Source of the DNA: Branchiibius hedensis
GTDB taxonomy: Bacteria; Actinomycetota; Actinomycetes; Actinomycetales; Dermatophilaceae
Assembly (NCBI RefSeq): GCF_900108585.1
Contig: NZ_UESZ01000001.1
Location: 1,984,001 to 2,048,000 of the forward strand
Direction of reading: 5' to 3'
DNA: 64,000 bases
Shown here: positions 50,737-59,054 of the stretch, one piece after another
Layout of the letters: each line of letters begins with the position of its first letter
How positions within the stretch are numbered: position 1 is the first letter of the stretch
Position numbers and translations under genes: made by a program
The notes under the pieces: generated by a model
The model's database searches: none
Told to the model about the DNA's origin: nothing
What the model saw: only the letters and a program-made list of their open reading frames with translations

Positions 50737-52274
50737 GCCGCCCGCAGCTCGGTCCGCAGCGTCGAGGCGCCGCCCACCTGCGCCGGTCCCGGCGCCTTCT
50801 CACCGGCGAGATCCGCCAGCGTCCATGCCACCCGCAAGCAGCGGTCGTAACCACGCAACGTCAGGGTTCCTTTCTCCAGTTGTTCGTCCAACGGCCGGGA
50901 GACTTCCTTGGGCAAGCGCCACGGAACCGACCGCAGGACTGTGCCGGGCACATCCGCGTTGAGCCGCCACCCGAACTGCGACCACCGGGCCGACTGTCGA
51001 GACCGAGCGGCCCGAACGCGCTGCGCCACGGCGGCTGTCGACTCCCCTCGGCCCTGCGCCAAGGACGCCCGCGATACCGGTAGCAGCTTCAGTCGCACAT
51101 CGACCCGGTCCAGCAACGGCCCCGAGAGCCGATTCAGATAGGTCCTGCGCAAGAGTGCCGAGCAGGTGCACGCACCGTCCTTGGCTGCACCGCACGGACA
51201 CAGGTTCGCCGCCAGCACCAGCTGGAACCGTGCAGGGAACCGCACCAACCGATCAGCGCGAGCAATCGTCACCGCACCTGACTCCAGCGGTTGCCGCAAC
51301 GCATCCAGAACGTCGCGCCGAAACTCCGGAGCCTCATCCATGAACAGCACTCCGCGATGCGCTCGCGAGATGGCGCCCGGCCGCACTCGACCACTCCCGC
51401 CACCGACCACGCTGGCCATCGACGCCCCGTGATGAGGTGCCACGAACGGCGGATGGGTCAGCAGCGGTGACCGGCCGTCCTCCCCTGAGCCCAACGCCCC
51501 GAGGACCGAGTGCACCGCGGTGACCTGAAGCGCATCGTCGATGCTCAACGGCGGCAGTAGCCCCGGCAGCCGCTCGGCCAGCATCGTCTTGCCCGCGCCG
51601 GGCGGACCCACCATCGCCATGTGGTGCCCACCCGCAGCGGCCGTCTCCAACGCGAACCGGGCTTCGAACTGGCCCACGACATCCGCCAGGTCAGGCACCG
51701 TCGCGGCGGCCATCTCGCGCACCTTCGGCAGCACTACCTCCGGCACCGGTCTTCCTTTGTGCTGCATCCGATACCTGCTCACCAAGGACCTCAGATCGGT
51801 GGCCGGCAGCACCTCCACACCGGGCACTAGTGCCGCTTCCGCGGCGTTGGCTGCGGGCACGACGACCTTGCTGAATCCCGCTGCGGCAGCAGCAAGTACC
51901 GCTGGCAACACACCCGGGACTGCCCGCACCGACCCGTCCAGACCCAACTCGCCGATGTGGACGACCTCGGCGACCTCGGCATTGTCCACGACGCCGGCGG
52001 CCGCCAACGCAGCGATCGCGATCGCCACGTCGAAACCGGAGCCCTGCTTCGGCAGCGACGCCGGGGACAGGTTGACCGTCAGCCGTTGCCGAGGAAGTTG
52101 CAACTCACTGTTCGCCGCAGCAGATCGGACTCGATCCGGCGCCTGCCGACAGGCCGTGTCTGGCATCCCCACGATGGAGAACGCCGGAAGCCCGGGCGCC
52201 GAGTCCGCCTCCACCGCTATCGGTATGCCCTCGATCCCCGCCACCGCCACCGCGCGGGTTCTTCCCAAAGTCAT
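50733..52274 (-). CDS. comM: YifB/ComM family Mg-chelatase-like AAA+ protein
   Basis: 513 aa. A helicase-like AAA+ protein that aids branch migration during natural transformation in characterised species. N-terminal Lon-like fold (SIVGMPDTACRQAPDRVRSA), P-loop MVGPPGAGKTMLAERLPGL, Walker B GVLFMDEAPEF, a CACS zinc-finger-like stretch (CPCGAAKDGACTCS) and a C-terminal Mg-chelatase domain are complete. Overlaps dprA by 4 nt. Upstream, 52275-52480 is a gap of about 200 bp in which I see nothing identifiable. Confidence 0.94.
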   Translation of the reverse strand: MTLGRTRAVAVAGIEGIPIAVEADSAPGLPAFSIVGMPDTACRQAPDRVRSAAANSELQLPRQRLTVNLSPASLPKQGSGFDVAIAIAALAAAGVVDNAEVAEVVHIGELGLDGSVRAVPGVLPAVLAAAAAGFSKVVVPAANAAEAALVPGVEVLPATDLRSLVSRYRMQHKGRPVPEVVLPKVREMAAATVPDLADVVGQFEARFALETAAAGGHHMAMVGPPGAGKTMLAERLPGLLPPLSIDDALQVTAVHSVLGALGSGEDGRSPLLTHPPFVAPHHGASMASVVGGGSGRVRPGAISRAHRGVLFMDEAPEFRRDVLDALRQPLESGAVTIARADRLVRFPARFQLVLAANLCPCGAAKDGACTCSALLRRTYLNRLSGPLLDRVDVRLKLLPVSRASLAQGRGESTAAVAQRVRAARSRQSARWSQFGWRLNADVPGTVLRSVPWRLPKEVSRPLDEQLEKGTLTLRGYDRCLRVAWTLADLAGEKAPGPAQVGGASTLRTELRAA

Positions 52275-52480
52275 TGCGCGTGAATCGAATCCCTCATCAC
52301 GTCCTCACCCCCTCCAGGACAGCCTGGGCGGTGACAAAGGCCGACGGAAGCAAGGCACGTCGCGGTGTGGAAAACCCGGCTGCCTGGGGACGCTGTCCAC
52401 AGGCAGCCCAGCTTGTTGCGTGGCTGAACTGAGCATGCAACACCACGCACAGCAGCGGACTTCAGGTCCAGGATGGCGCG

Positions 52481-54001
52481 ATGACCTGGCCCGTCGTGGC
52501 CCGCTCGGGGCGGGTAGCTACCGGCCCCAGCACGGCGCGTGAGTGGTTCCTGCTGGACGACCTGCGAAGCGCGACCAGCTGGCTGCTGTGGACGCACCGG
52601 ATGGCCTCCCCGTTCGGCGCGTTACCCGGATCGGCGTTCGCCGGGCACGCCGAGTCGCTCGGGGTGCCGTTGTCGACGTACGTGATCTCCCGCGCCGAGT
52701 CAGGCACCGGCCCGGGCTGGGCCACAGCAATCCGCGGCTACGAGGTGACCCTCGGAATGGCACCCGCGACCTTGCTCGCTCCGCTTCGAGCCGCTGCACG
52801 GCTGCAACCGGACACCGCCGATTCAGCCGCCCTCCTGGATCAGGGCAGACTGCCGGACGACCCATCGGTGATTGACGAGTGCTACGACACGTATCTAGCC
52901 GGCGGGAAACTCCCCGGTCACCGCTGGATCCAACTTGCCCAACTCCTGACCGAGTCCCGCTCGACCCACGTGCCTCGGGAACTGTTACGGCAGTGGATCT
53001 TCCGCCTGGTCGATGAGTTCATGCGCTCGATCAACTACGCCTACTACTGCCGCATGGAGGCGGCGTCCATGCTCGCGGCCCATCCGGTGACGGCACCGCT
53101 GCTGCTGGACGCCGTCACAACTCTTGCGGCTGCTCCAGGTGCCTCAGGAACCCACGACGCCTGGGGCCTGCTCGGTGACATCAACGACCTCGCGACCATC
53201 ACCAGCATCGTCGACCGGCTCCCGTCCTCCAGCGATGAGCAGTTCGGTGGATTCTGCTTCGCGTTGTGGCAACACAGCCACCTGGGCCTGCTGCCCCGTC
53301 ACCTCACCACCGTGTTGGCGGACACCCTGATCGACCGTACGGCGACCTGGACCCTGGCGTCGATGGAGCCGATCGCGGTGCTCGCCTCAGCCCTCCCGGT
53401 CCGCCATCGCGACCGGGTGCTGACAGCGATCGACGCCATTCATCCGATGTCGCGGATGACCGGTGGCCGGGTAAGTCGCCGCATCGATGCTGAACTCGAG
53501 GTGTACCTCGAGTTCAGTGCTGCGGCGAGTTGGCCGGGCCACACCGACAGCGTGCTGCGGGAGATGCTGCGCGTCGTGCTGTCGGCAACCAGCCCCGGTG
53601 TCCAGTTCCATACGACGAACCTACTGCAGATCAGCCCCTACGCAACCGCCCTCACCAACGCCGCGCTGCACCTGCTGGGCCAGCCCGACACTTCAGCAGA
53701 AACCGACCAACTAGCGACGTATCTCATCTCCCGGTTGGCGACATCCGACAACATCGACCAGGTGACCGCCCTGATCGACCAACCCGAGCCCGAGTTGGCC
53801 AGGATCGGCCTGATCACGACCGCGCACCTGCGGCACGACATCGGGGACGATCGTCTGCGGGAGTCGGCCGGCCGACCAGCAACCGCGTCGATGGCGGTCT
53901 ACTACGCCGGGTTGAGCCAGCATCCCCTCCTGCACTCACCGGCCTTCAGCGGTGCCAGCGCCGACTGGTGGCGTACCCGCTCCGGCGGCTGCTGGGATTG
54001 A
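52481..54001 (+). CDS. Large hypothetical protein with an XRE-like N-terminus
   Basis: 506 aa, not recognised as a known family. Residues about 40-92 (TYVISRAESGTG followed by RGYEVTLGMAP) look like a degenerate XRE/Cro helix-turn-helix, as seen in large actinobacterial regulators with a helical C-terminal part. The remaining 400 residues are helix-rich and leucine/alanine-rich, without membrane segments or catalytic motifs. The ATG at 52481 is the first start. Its 3' end overlaps the convergent symporter gene by 66 bp, an unusually long overlap. It interrupts the common yraN-comM adjacency. Regulatory role is inference. Confidence 0.6.
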   Translation: MTWPVVARSGRVATGPSTAREWFLLDDLRSATSWLLWTHRMASPFGALPGSAFAGHAESLGVPLSTYVISRAESGTGPGWATAIRGYEVTLGMAPATLLAPLRAAARLQPDTADSAALLDQGRLPDDPSVIDECYDTYLAGGKLPGHRWIQLAQLLTESRSTHVPRELLRQWIFRLVDEFMRSINYAYYCRMEAASMLAAHPVTAPLLLDAVTTLAAAPGASGTHDAWGLLGDINDLATITSIVDRLPSSSDEQFGGFCFALWQHSHLGLLPRHLTTVLADTLIDRTATWTLASMEPIAVLASALPVRHRDRVLTAIDAIHPMSRMTGGRVSRRIDAELEVYLEFSAAASWPGHTDSVLREMLRVVLSATSPGVQFHTTNLLQISPYATALTNAALHLLGQPDTSAETDQLATYLISRLATSDNIDQVTALIDQPEPELARIGLITTAHLRHDIGDDRLRESAGRPATASMAVYYAGLSQHPLLHSPAFSGASADWWRTRSGGCWD

Positions 54002-55444
54002 GCCAACCCGAAGGCCGCCGGTTGCCAACGAAACCACCACGCAGACAATGATATTGGCCACCAACGCGACGATTCCCACGTTGAGGTGATGCCACGACTC
54101 CGGCAGGAACGGCAACACCTCGCCAGCCGTGCGCTTCCCGAGCGTCAACCACGTCACGAGTACGGCGCCCACCACCATCCCGGCACCGGCACCCCACTTG
54201 GTGATCGGGTTGCGCGGATGCAGGCTCGCGACCATCGAGGGGAACAGTTGCGTCACAAACGCGTAGCCGAGCAGTAGTAGGTTCACGATCGCATCGCCAC
54301 CGGCGAACGTCAGGTACAGCGCGATCAGCGTGATCACCGGCACCAGTGCCTTGGCGACGATCGCCGTGTGCCGGCCGCTGAGACCCGGCCGGAACTCCTG
54401 CACGACGTTCTTGGCCAGCAGCGTGGCCGAGGTCGACAGCAGCATCGCGCCCGGCACCAAAGCACAGAAGATGCCGGCCGCACCGATCAACCCGACCACG
54501 AACGGCGAGAACGTCTTCCGGCTGATCGCCAGCAGGGACAAGTCCCCGTCGCTCAGCCCGGGTACGACCAGTACCGCCGCCAGTCCGGTGAAGAACACGA
54601 ACAGCAACACCAACTGGTACAGCGGCAAAAACATCGCGTTGCGTCGGAACGTGCGGGTGTCCCGGGAGGCATAGATCGCGCCGAAGTAGTGCGGCCACAT
54701 GAAGAAGCCCAGGGCCGACAGCAGAATCGAGGTGATGAACCAGCCCATGTCGTGGCTGGGCAGGTTCGCGCTGAGGAAACCCGGCTTCTGCTCGTGAAGG
54801 GTCTGCATCATCGTGCCGACACCGCCGAAATAGTGCATCGGTAGGTAGATCCCGATGAAGACGACCACCACCAGGACCAGGATGTCCTTGACCACGGCGT
54901 TCCAGGCGGCGGCATGGATCCCGGCGGCCACGACGTACACCGCCATGACGATGGCACCGATCCAGATGGCCGCCGTGCGGGAGATGGAGCCGTAGGAGGT
55001 TTCTTGGACGATGATGCCCAGACCGGTCAATTGCAACTCCAGGTAGGGCACCATCGCCACGATGCCGATCACGGCGACCACCAGGGACAGGTTGCGGCTG
55101 TCGTACTTGCGCCGGAACCAGTCCGGCTGCGACACCAACTTCTCCCGCTTGGCGTAGCGCCAGATCGCCGGGGCCAGCCAGTAGGAGATCACGTACGCCA
55201 GAGCGCCGTACCCCAGGATGTAGAACGCCGCGCCACCATAGGTGTAGGCGTAACCGCTGGCGCCCAGGAAGGTGAAGGTCGTATAGATCTCACCCGCCAG
55301 CAGCAGGAACACGAAGATGGCGCCGAAGTTGCGCCCACCCACGCTCCACTGCTCGATGTCCATCTCCTTGCCGCGGCGCGACCACAGACCGAGGACGAGC
55401 GCCAGCAGGAAGAAGGCGATCAGGACGACCATCGCCGCGTTCAC
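53936..55444 (-). CDS. Sodium:solute symporter (SSS family, monocarboxylate-type)
   Basis: 502 aa, about 13 membrane helices. NAAMVVLIAFFLLALVLGLW starts the first; WSVGGRNFGAIFVFLLLAGEIYT-type sequence near residue 30 and ALVPGAMLLSTSATLLAKN near 330 are SSS family marks. The small DUF3311 membrane protein upstream overlaps it by GTGA, a pairing known for MctP-like monocarboxylate (pyruvate, lactate, acetate) permeases. Substrate is inferred from that pairing only. Confidence 0.85.
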   Translation of the reverse strand: MNAAMVVLIAFFLLALVLGLWSRRGKEMDIEQWSVGGRNFGAIFVFLLLAGEIYTTFTFLGASGYAYTYGGAAFYILGYGALAYVISYWLAPAIWRYAKREKLVSQPDWFRRKYDSRNLSLVVAVIGIVAMVPYLELQLTGLGIIVQETSYGSISRTAAIWIGAIVMAVYVVAAGIHAAAWNAVVKDILVLVVVVFIGIYLPMHYFGGVGTMMQTLHEQKPGFLSANLPSHDMGWFITSILLSALGFFMWPHYFGAIYASRDTRTFRRNAMFLPLYQLVLLFVFFTGLAAVLVVPGLSDGDLSLLAISRKTFSPFVVGLIGAAGIFCALVPGAMLLSTSATLLAKNVVQEFRPGLSGRHTAIVAKALVPVITLIALYLTFAGGDAIVNLLLLGYAFVTQLFPSMVASLHPRNPITKWGAGAGMVVGAVLVTWLTLGKRTAGEVLPFLPESWHHLNVGIVALVANIIVCVVVSLATGGLRVGSIPAAAGAGTPPVGAGTAEGR

Positions 55445-55686
55445 CGTGAGTCCGCCTCGTCGCCGTGGTTCTGCGGGTCGATCAGGTAGACGATCGTCAT
55501 GCACACCGAGGTGAGGATCACCCAGGCGACCATCCACACCAGCAGGAACGGCATGCCCAGGATCATCGGCGTGTCACGGTTTGCGAACGGGACCAGCACC
55601 AGGATCCCGATGAACGGCAGCGCCCCGAGCGCGAACCGGACATAACTGCCCGCAGTACGTCGCGTGGCCGGCTTGGTCGGTGGCAT
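55441..55686 (-). CDS. DUF3311 small membrane protein, symporter partner
   Basis: 81 aa with two membrane helices (FALGALPFIGILVLVPFAN and LGMPFLLVWMVAWVILTSV). It has the size and features of DUF3311, normally encoded just before a sodium:solute symporter. GAAGGAGA lies before the ATG. Probably a subunit or assembly partner. Confidence 0.82.
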   Translation of the reverse strand: MPPTKPATRRTAGSYVRFALGALPFIGILVLVPFANRDTPMILGMPFLLVWMVAWVILTSVCMTIVYLIDPQNHGDEADSR

Positions 55687-55763
55687 CGCGTCTCCTTCGC
55701 CAGGTCGATGCGTTCGACCATAGACAAGCGAAGTACTTCCGTGTGCCTTCCGAGCGGACCGGC

Positions 55764-56129
55764 TCAGGCGATGTCGATCACGTGCTGCACCAGCGGGGCC
55801 TGGCCCGCTCGGTGCCACACGGCGACAACGTCCACCCGCACCACCGCTGCCTGATGGGGATGCTCCTGCAACCATTGCCCGGCGAGCCGTCGCAGCCGGG
55901 CGGCCTTGCGGTGGTCAACAGCGGCCAACGGACCGCCAAACGCATCGGAGCGGCGCGTCTTGACTTCGACGAACGCCACCACCCCGGCCCGTGGATCGTG
56001 CACGATCAGGTCGATCTCGCCGTACCGGCAGCGCCAGTTGCGCTCGATGATCTGCCATCCGCCATCGGTCAGGAAGCGCACGGCCACCCGCTCGCCCCAC
56101 TGGCCCAAGGTCGCTCGCTGCGTCGGCAC
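55764..56129 (-). CDS. yraN: YraN family (UPF0102) putative endonuclease-like protein
   Basis: 121 aa from a GTG. Holliday-junction-resolvase-like fold with GERVAVRFLTDGGW, ERNWRCRYGEIDLIVHD and VAFVEVKTR, keeping the E...D...ExK nuclease-like residues. Function unproven. An ATG at 56207 would add 26 unconserved residues and run through the Crp-type site, so the GTG is preferred. Usually next to comM; here a symporter pair and a large hypothetical gene intervene. Confidence 0.85.
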   Translation of the reverse strand: MPTQRATLGQWGERVAVRFLTDGGWQIIERNWRCRYGEIDLIVHDPRAGVVAFVEVKTRRSDAFGGPLAAVDHRKAARLRRLAGQWLQEHPHQAAVVRVDVVAVWHRAGQAPLVQHVIDIA

Positions 56130-56183
56130 GCCACCACTGTGCCCGTTGACCGGGGCGAGGGCATGATGGCCTGTGGACAACGA

Positions 56184-56199
56184 TGTGATGCAAATCACA
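56184..56199 (+). promoter_or_regulatory. Crp/GlxR-type binding site upstream of the sigma factor gene
   Basis: TGTGATGCAAATCACA is a perfect TGTGA-N6-TCACA palindrome centred 64 bp before the sigma factor ATG and 62 bp before the yraN GTG. It matches the recognition sequence of the actinobacterial Crp/GlxR cAMP-responsive regulators. Confidence 0.7.
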
Positions 56200-56255
56200 A
56201 CCGGCATGTGGTATCAGCGCCGCCGCCCTATCCCTCATTACCGAACGTGAGGACA

Positions 56256-56903
56256 ATGCGGAGCATGGATGACGGTCACGTCAGTGATGCCATGGCGCCT
56301 TCACCTTCCGATGCGGAACTACCGGTATGGGATCTGGCCGCCACGGCGTTCCGTGAGTGGGTCGACGGAACGGCCAAGGTCGATCCACTGGTGCAGGTCA
56401 TGACGCCCGTCCTGTGGCACGTCGTGCGCGCCTGTGGCCTGCACGAGGATGATGCCCGGGACGTCGTGCAGAGCACCTGGCTGGCCCTGGTCCGCAACCG
56501 GGACCACATCGCCGATCCGCAGGCCATCGCGTCCTGGCTGACGATTTCCGCCCGCCGCGAGGCGTGGCGCGTCGCGCGTCGCAGTCGCCTTCAGACCTCG
56601 ACCGACCCGGAAATCCTGCAGGACGTCGACCTGGACCGCAGCGACCTGGCCACCCACAGCGTCGATCCGGCCGACTCGGCGGCGATCGACGACGACAACC
56701 GGCACCTGTGGTTGGCCGTGGCCAAGCTCGACGAACGCTGCCAGAAGTTGCTGCGGATCGTGGCATTCGAGCAGCGGCCCGACTATCGCAGCATCGCCAC
56801 GGAACTGGATATGAAAGTCGGCAGCATCGGACCGACCCGATCCCGCTGCCTGCAAAAGCTTCGCACTCAGCTGGGGGAAACAATGGAGGACGAAGAATCA
56901 TGA
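56256..56903 (+). CDS. Sigma-70 family (ECF-like) RNA polymerase sigma factor
   Basis: 215 aa. Region 2 at about 45-110 (DDARDVVQSTWLALVRNRD, then ASWLTISARREAWRVARR) and region 4 at about 150-205 (LDERCQKLLRIVAF, then MKVGSIGPTRSRCLQKLR) are present; regions 1 and 3 are absent. The ATG at 56256 has GTGAGG before it; an ATG at 56265 is an alternative. The 153-aa gene overlaps its stop. First gene of the S8/TPR-CHAT module, so it is probably the regulated output of the proteases (inference). Confidence 0.9.
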   Translation: MRSMDDGHVSDAMAPSPSDAELPVWDLAATAFREWVDGTAKVDPLVQVMTPVLWHVVRACGLHEDDARDVVQSTWLALVRNRDHIADPQAIASWLTISARREAWRVARRSRLQTSTDPEILQDVDLDRSDLATHSVDPADSAAIDDDNRHLWLAVAKLDERCQKLLRIVAFEQRPDYRSIATELDMKVGSIGPTRSRCLQKLRTQLGETMEDEES

Positions 56904-57361
56904 GCACCTGGACGGATCACGAGTTGTACGCCCGCTTGCGCACCATGTGGTCGAGCCTCGACCCGGTACCCGACGATCTGGTCGAAAGCAGCATCGTTGC
57001 CATTGAATCCGAAGGAATGGCCGAGGAATTCGAGCTTCTTGCGATGTCGTTCGCCGATCGGGAACTGCTGGGTACCCGTGGCGAACAGACGGCAACACCG
57101 ACGGTGGTCGAGTTCTCCGGTGACGACTTCAGCGTCGTGATCCGGATCAGTTCAGTGGGGCCGGGCGTACGCCGCTTGGACGGCTGGACCGATCCGCCCA
57201 CCCCCGGCACGGTTCGCATCCCGTCCGCGGACGGCGAGATCACCGTGCCGATCGACGAACACGGCCGTTTCGAGGTCGCCGAGCACCCTGCCGGCGCCAT
57301 CCGCCTGTGGTTCGACCGCCCCGGCGGTCATCGCTCATCCACCCCGCACTTCGACGTCTGA
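56900..57361 (+). CDS. Small protein linked to the sigma factor and S8/CHAT proteases
   Basis: 153 aa, no signal peptide or membrane helix. The N-terminal half is helical (LRTMWSSLDPVPDDLVESSI, EFELLAMSFADREL). The C-terminal half is predicted beta-rich (FSVVIRISSVGPGVRRLDGW, GEITVPIDEHGRFEVAEHPA), like a small beta-sandwich. Similar uncharacterised actinobacterial proteins sit beside sigma factors and CHAT or S8 genes. Its 4-nt overlap with the sigma gene makes an anti-sigma factor or a protease substrate the leading ideas, both inferred from position. Function is not known. Confidence 0.75.
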   Translation: MSTWTDHELYARLRTMWSSLDPVPDDLVESSIVAIESEGMAEEFELLAMSFADRELLGTRGEQTATPTVVEFSGDDFSVVIRISSVGPGVRRLDGWTDPPTPGTVRIPSADGEITVPIDEHGRFEVAEHPAGAIRLWFDRPGGHRSSTPHFDV

Positions 57362-57407
57362 ACGCCGCTCGACCGTCCACGACAGCCCTACCGAAGGATG
57401 CCCCCTC

Positions 57408-58973
57408 ATGCCTGACCCGGCGGAGCCCTACACCATCGTTCCTGCGCCCCGTGTAGGCAGACGAAGCACAACTGATGCGCGGCCGAACCGGTGGCACGTG
57501 CTGGATGCCGCCGATGTCGCCGATCGCTCGAGCCCAGCTGTCGCCTACGCGTCCCACTCGTTGCTGATCTCGACGTTGGTCGAGGAAGACGACCCGATGG
57601 AGGTCTTGTCGCAGGCGGCGGACGTCTTCGGCTGGCAGGTTGCCATCGATCCGGACTACGCGATCGACGTCGAGGAGTCCGCGGACCGCACGCAGGACCG
57701 AGCTCGTCGCGTGCCGCGCGCCACCGGCCCGCTGTCAATCCGGCGAGTGATCATCAGCGCCGACCCAACCCAGTCGGTCAACGAACCTGACGGCTGGAAG
57801 CTGTTGCAACGAGCCCGGGCGATCCGGGGCGAGCGGGGCCTGCGGTCGGTCGGCCTGGACCACGGGATCCGACTGACCCCACCCGGTCTGCGTTGGCCGG
57901 TCTCGGTTTCGGCCGCCGCCGCCGATTCACCGTCGTCGTCGTACATGTACGCCGGCAGCGGCGGGAGGGAACCGGTCCGGTACGTCGGCCCGGCCCCCGA
58001 ATACGGGCCCACCTCATCGCGAACCACCCGCCGACCAGTGGTCGGCCTACTCGACAGCGGGTGTGGAGACCACCCGTGGCTGACGAACGTGCGTCGCCAC
58101 GTGCTGGACCCCCTTGGCCAACCCATCGGACACGATGACGCCGCCAGCGACTCCGAATCCAGCGCCGACCTGTTCGGTCCGCTCGATGGAAAAGCCGACG
58201 AGATCTCCGGACACGGCACGTTCATGGCCGGCATCGTCCGACAAAGCTGCCCCAGCGCAGACATCGTGTCGTGGCGGCTGTCCGGCAGCGAGGGCACCGT
58301 ATCCGAATCGGACCTGCTGCTCGCCCTGTCCCAGATCGCCGACCTCCTGGAACACTCCGCGTCCGCGGGCACCAAGGTCGCCCTCGACGTCCTGGTCCTG
58401 GCCCTGGGGTACTACCACGAGGATCTGTCCGAGCTCAGCCAGGGCCATCTGTTGTCCGAGGTCCTGCTACGCATCCGGCGCGCCGGCACGACGGTGGTCT
58501 GCGCTGCGGGCAACGACAGCACCGACGTGCCGTTCCTCCCGGCGGCTCTGTGCCGCTGGAACGTGGGACCGAGTTTGGTGGCGCAGGCCGAGCCTGACGA
58601 TGCCGCGCCGTTGCTCAGCGTGGGAGCGCTGAATCCCAACGACACCGTTGCGCTGTTCTCCAACAGCGGCCCCTGGGTCACGTGTTACGCGCCAGGAGCA
58701 TCCGTGTTGAGCACCACACCCGCCACCAACGCCGGCGCTCAGCCGACGTCGCGCGTGACGGCCTACGGACTCCAGCGCGAAACGATCGACTCCGACGACA
58801 GCACCAGCGGGTTCGCCATCTGGAGTGGGACGTCATTTGCCGCGCCGTACGTCGCGGGGTGGATCTTGCGCACCCTCGAGCCGGAACTGCCAGCTCCCGA
58901 CTCGCCGGAGCAGGCAGCCGACATCGCCACCGCCTGGCGGGTGGTCAGCGAACTCACCGGCCTGGAGCCATAA
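57408..58973 (+). CDS. Intracellular S8 family (subtilisin-like) serine protease
   Basis: 521 aa without a signal peptide or autotransporter parts. An N-terminal region of about 205 residues with no recognised domain precedes the subtilase domain. The catalytic triad is intact: Asp216 in GLLDSGCGDHPW, His269 in GHGTFMAGI and Ser476 in GTSFAAPYVAG. The oxyanion Asn region is probably AAGNDSTDVPF. It lies between the 153-aa gene and the TPR-CHAT gene, so it is part of a two-protease module. Lack of an export signal suggests a regulated cytoplasmic protease. Confidence 0.88.
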   Translation: MPDPAEPYTIVPAPRVGRRSTTDARPNRWHVLDAADVADRSSPAVAYASHSLLISTLVEEDDPMEVLSQAADVFGWQVAIDPDYAIDVEESADRTQDRARRVPRATGPLSIRRVIISADPTQSVNEPDGWKLLQRARAIRGERGLRSVGLDHGIRLTPPGLRWPVSVSAAAADSPSSSYMYAGSGGREPVRYVGPAPEYGPTSSRTTRRPVVGLLDSGCGDHPWLTNVRRHVLDPLGQPIGHDDAASDSESSADLFGPLDGKADEISGHGTFMAGIVRQSCPSADIVSWRLSGSEGTVSESDLLLALSQIADLLEHSASAGTKVALDVLVLALGYYHEDLSELSQGHLLSEVLLRIRRAGTTVVCAAGNDSTDVPFLPAALCRWNVGPSLVAQAEPDDAAPLLSVGALNPNDTVALFSNSGPWVTCYAPGASVLSTTPATNAGAQPTSRVTAYGLQRETIDSDDSTSGFAIWSGTSFAAPYVAGWILRTLEPELPAPDSPEQAADIATAWRVVSELTGLEP

Positions 58974-59054
58974 ACCCAAGACACCCCCACCAGGCGCCGA
59001 TACCGTGGTTCTCAGGAAACCCACCGGGAACACCAGGAGATCGACATCCGCAGG

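Noticed and set aside
56130-56207. yraN start at the ATG 56207
   Set aside because: The extra 26 residues are not family-like, there is no ribosome site, and they would cover the Crp-type palindrome; the GTG at 56129 fits better.
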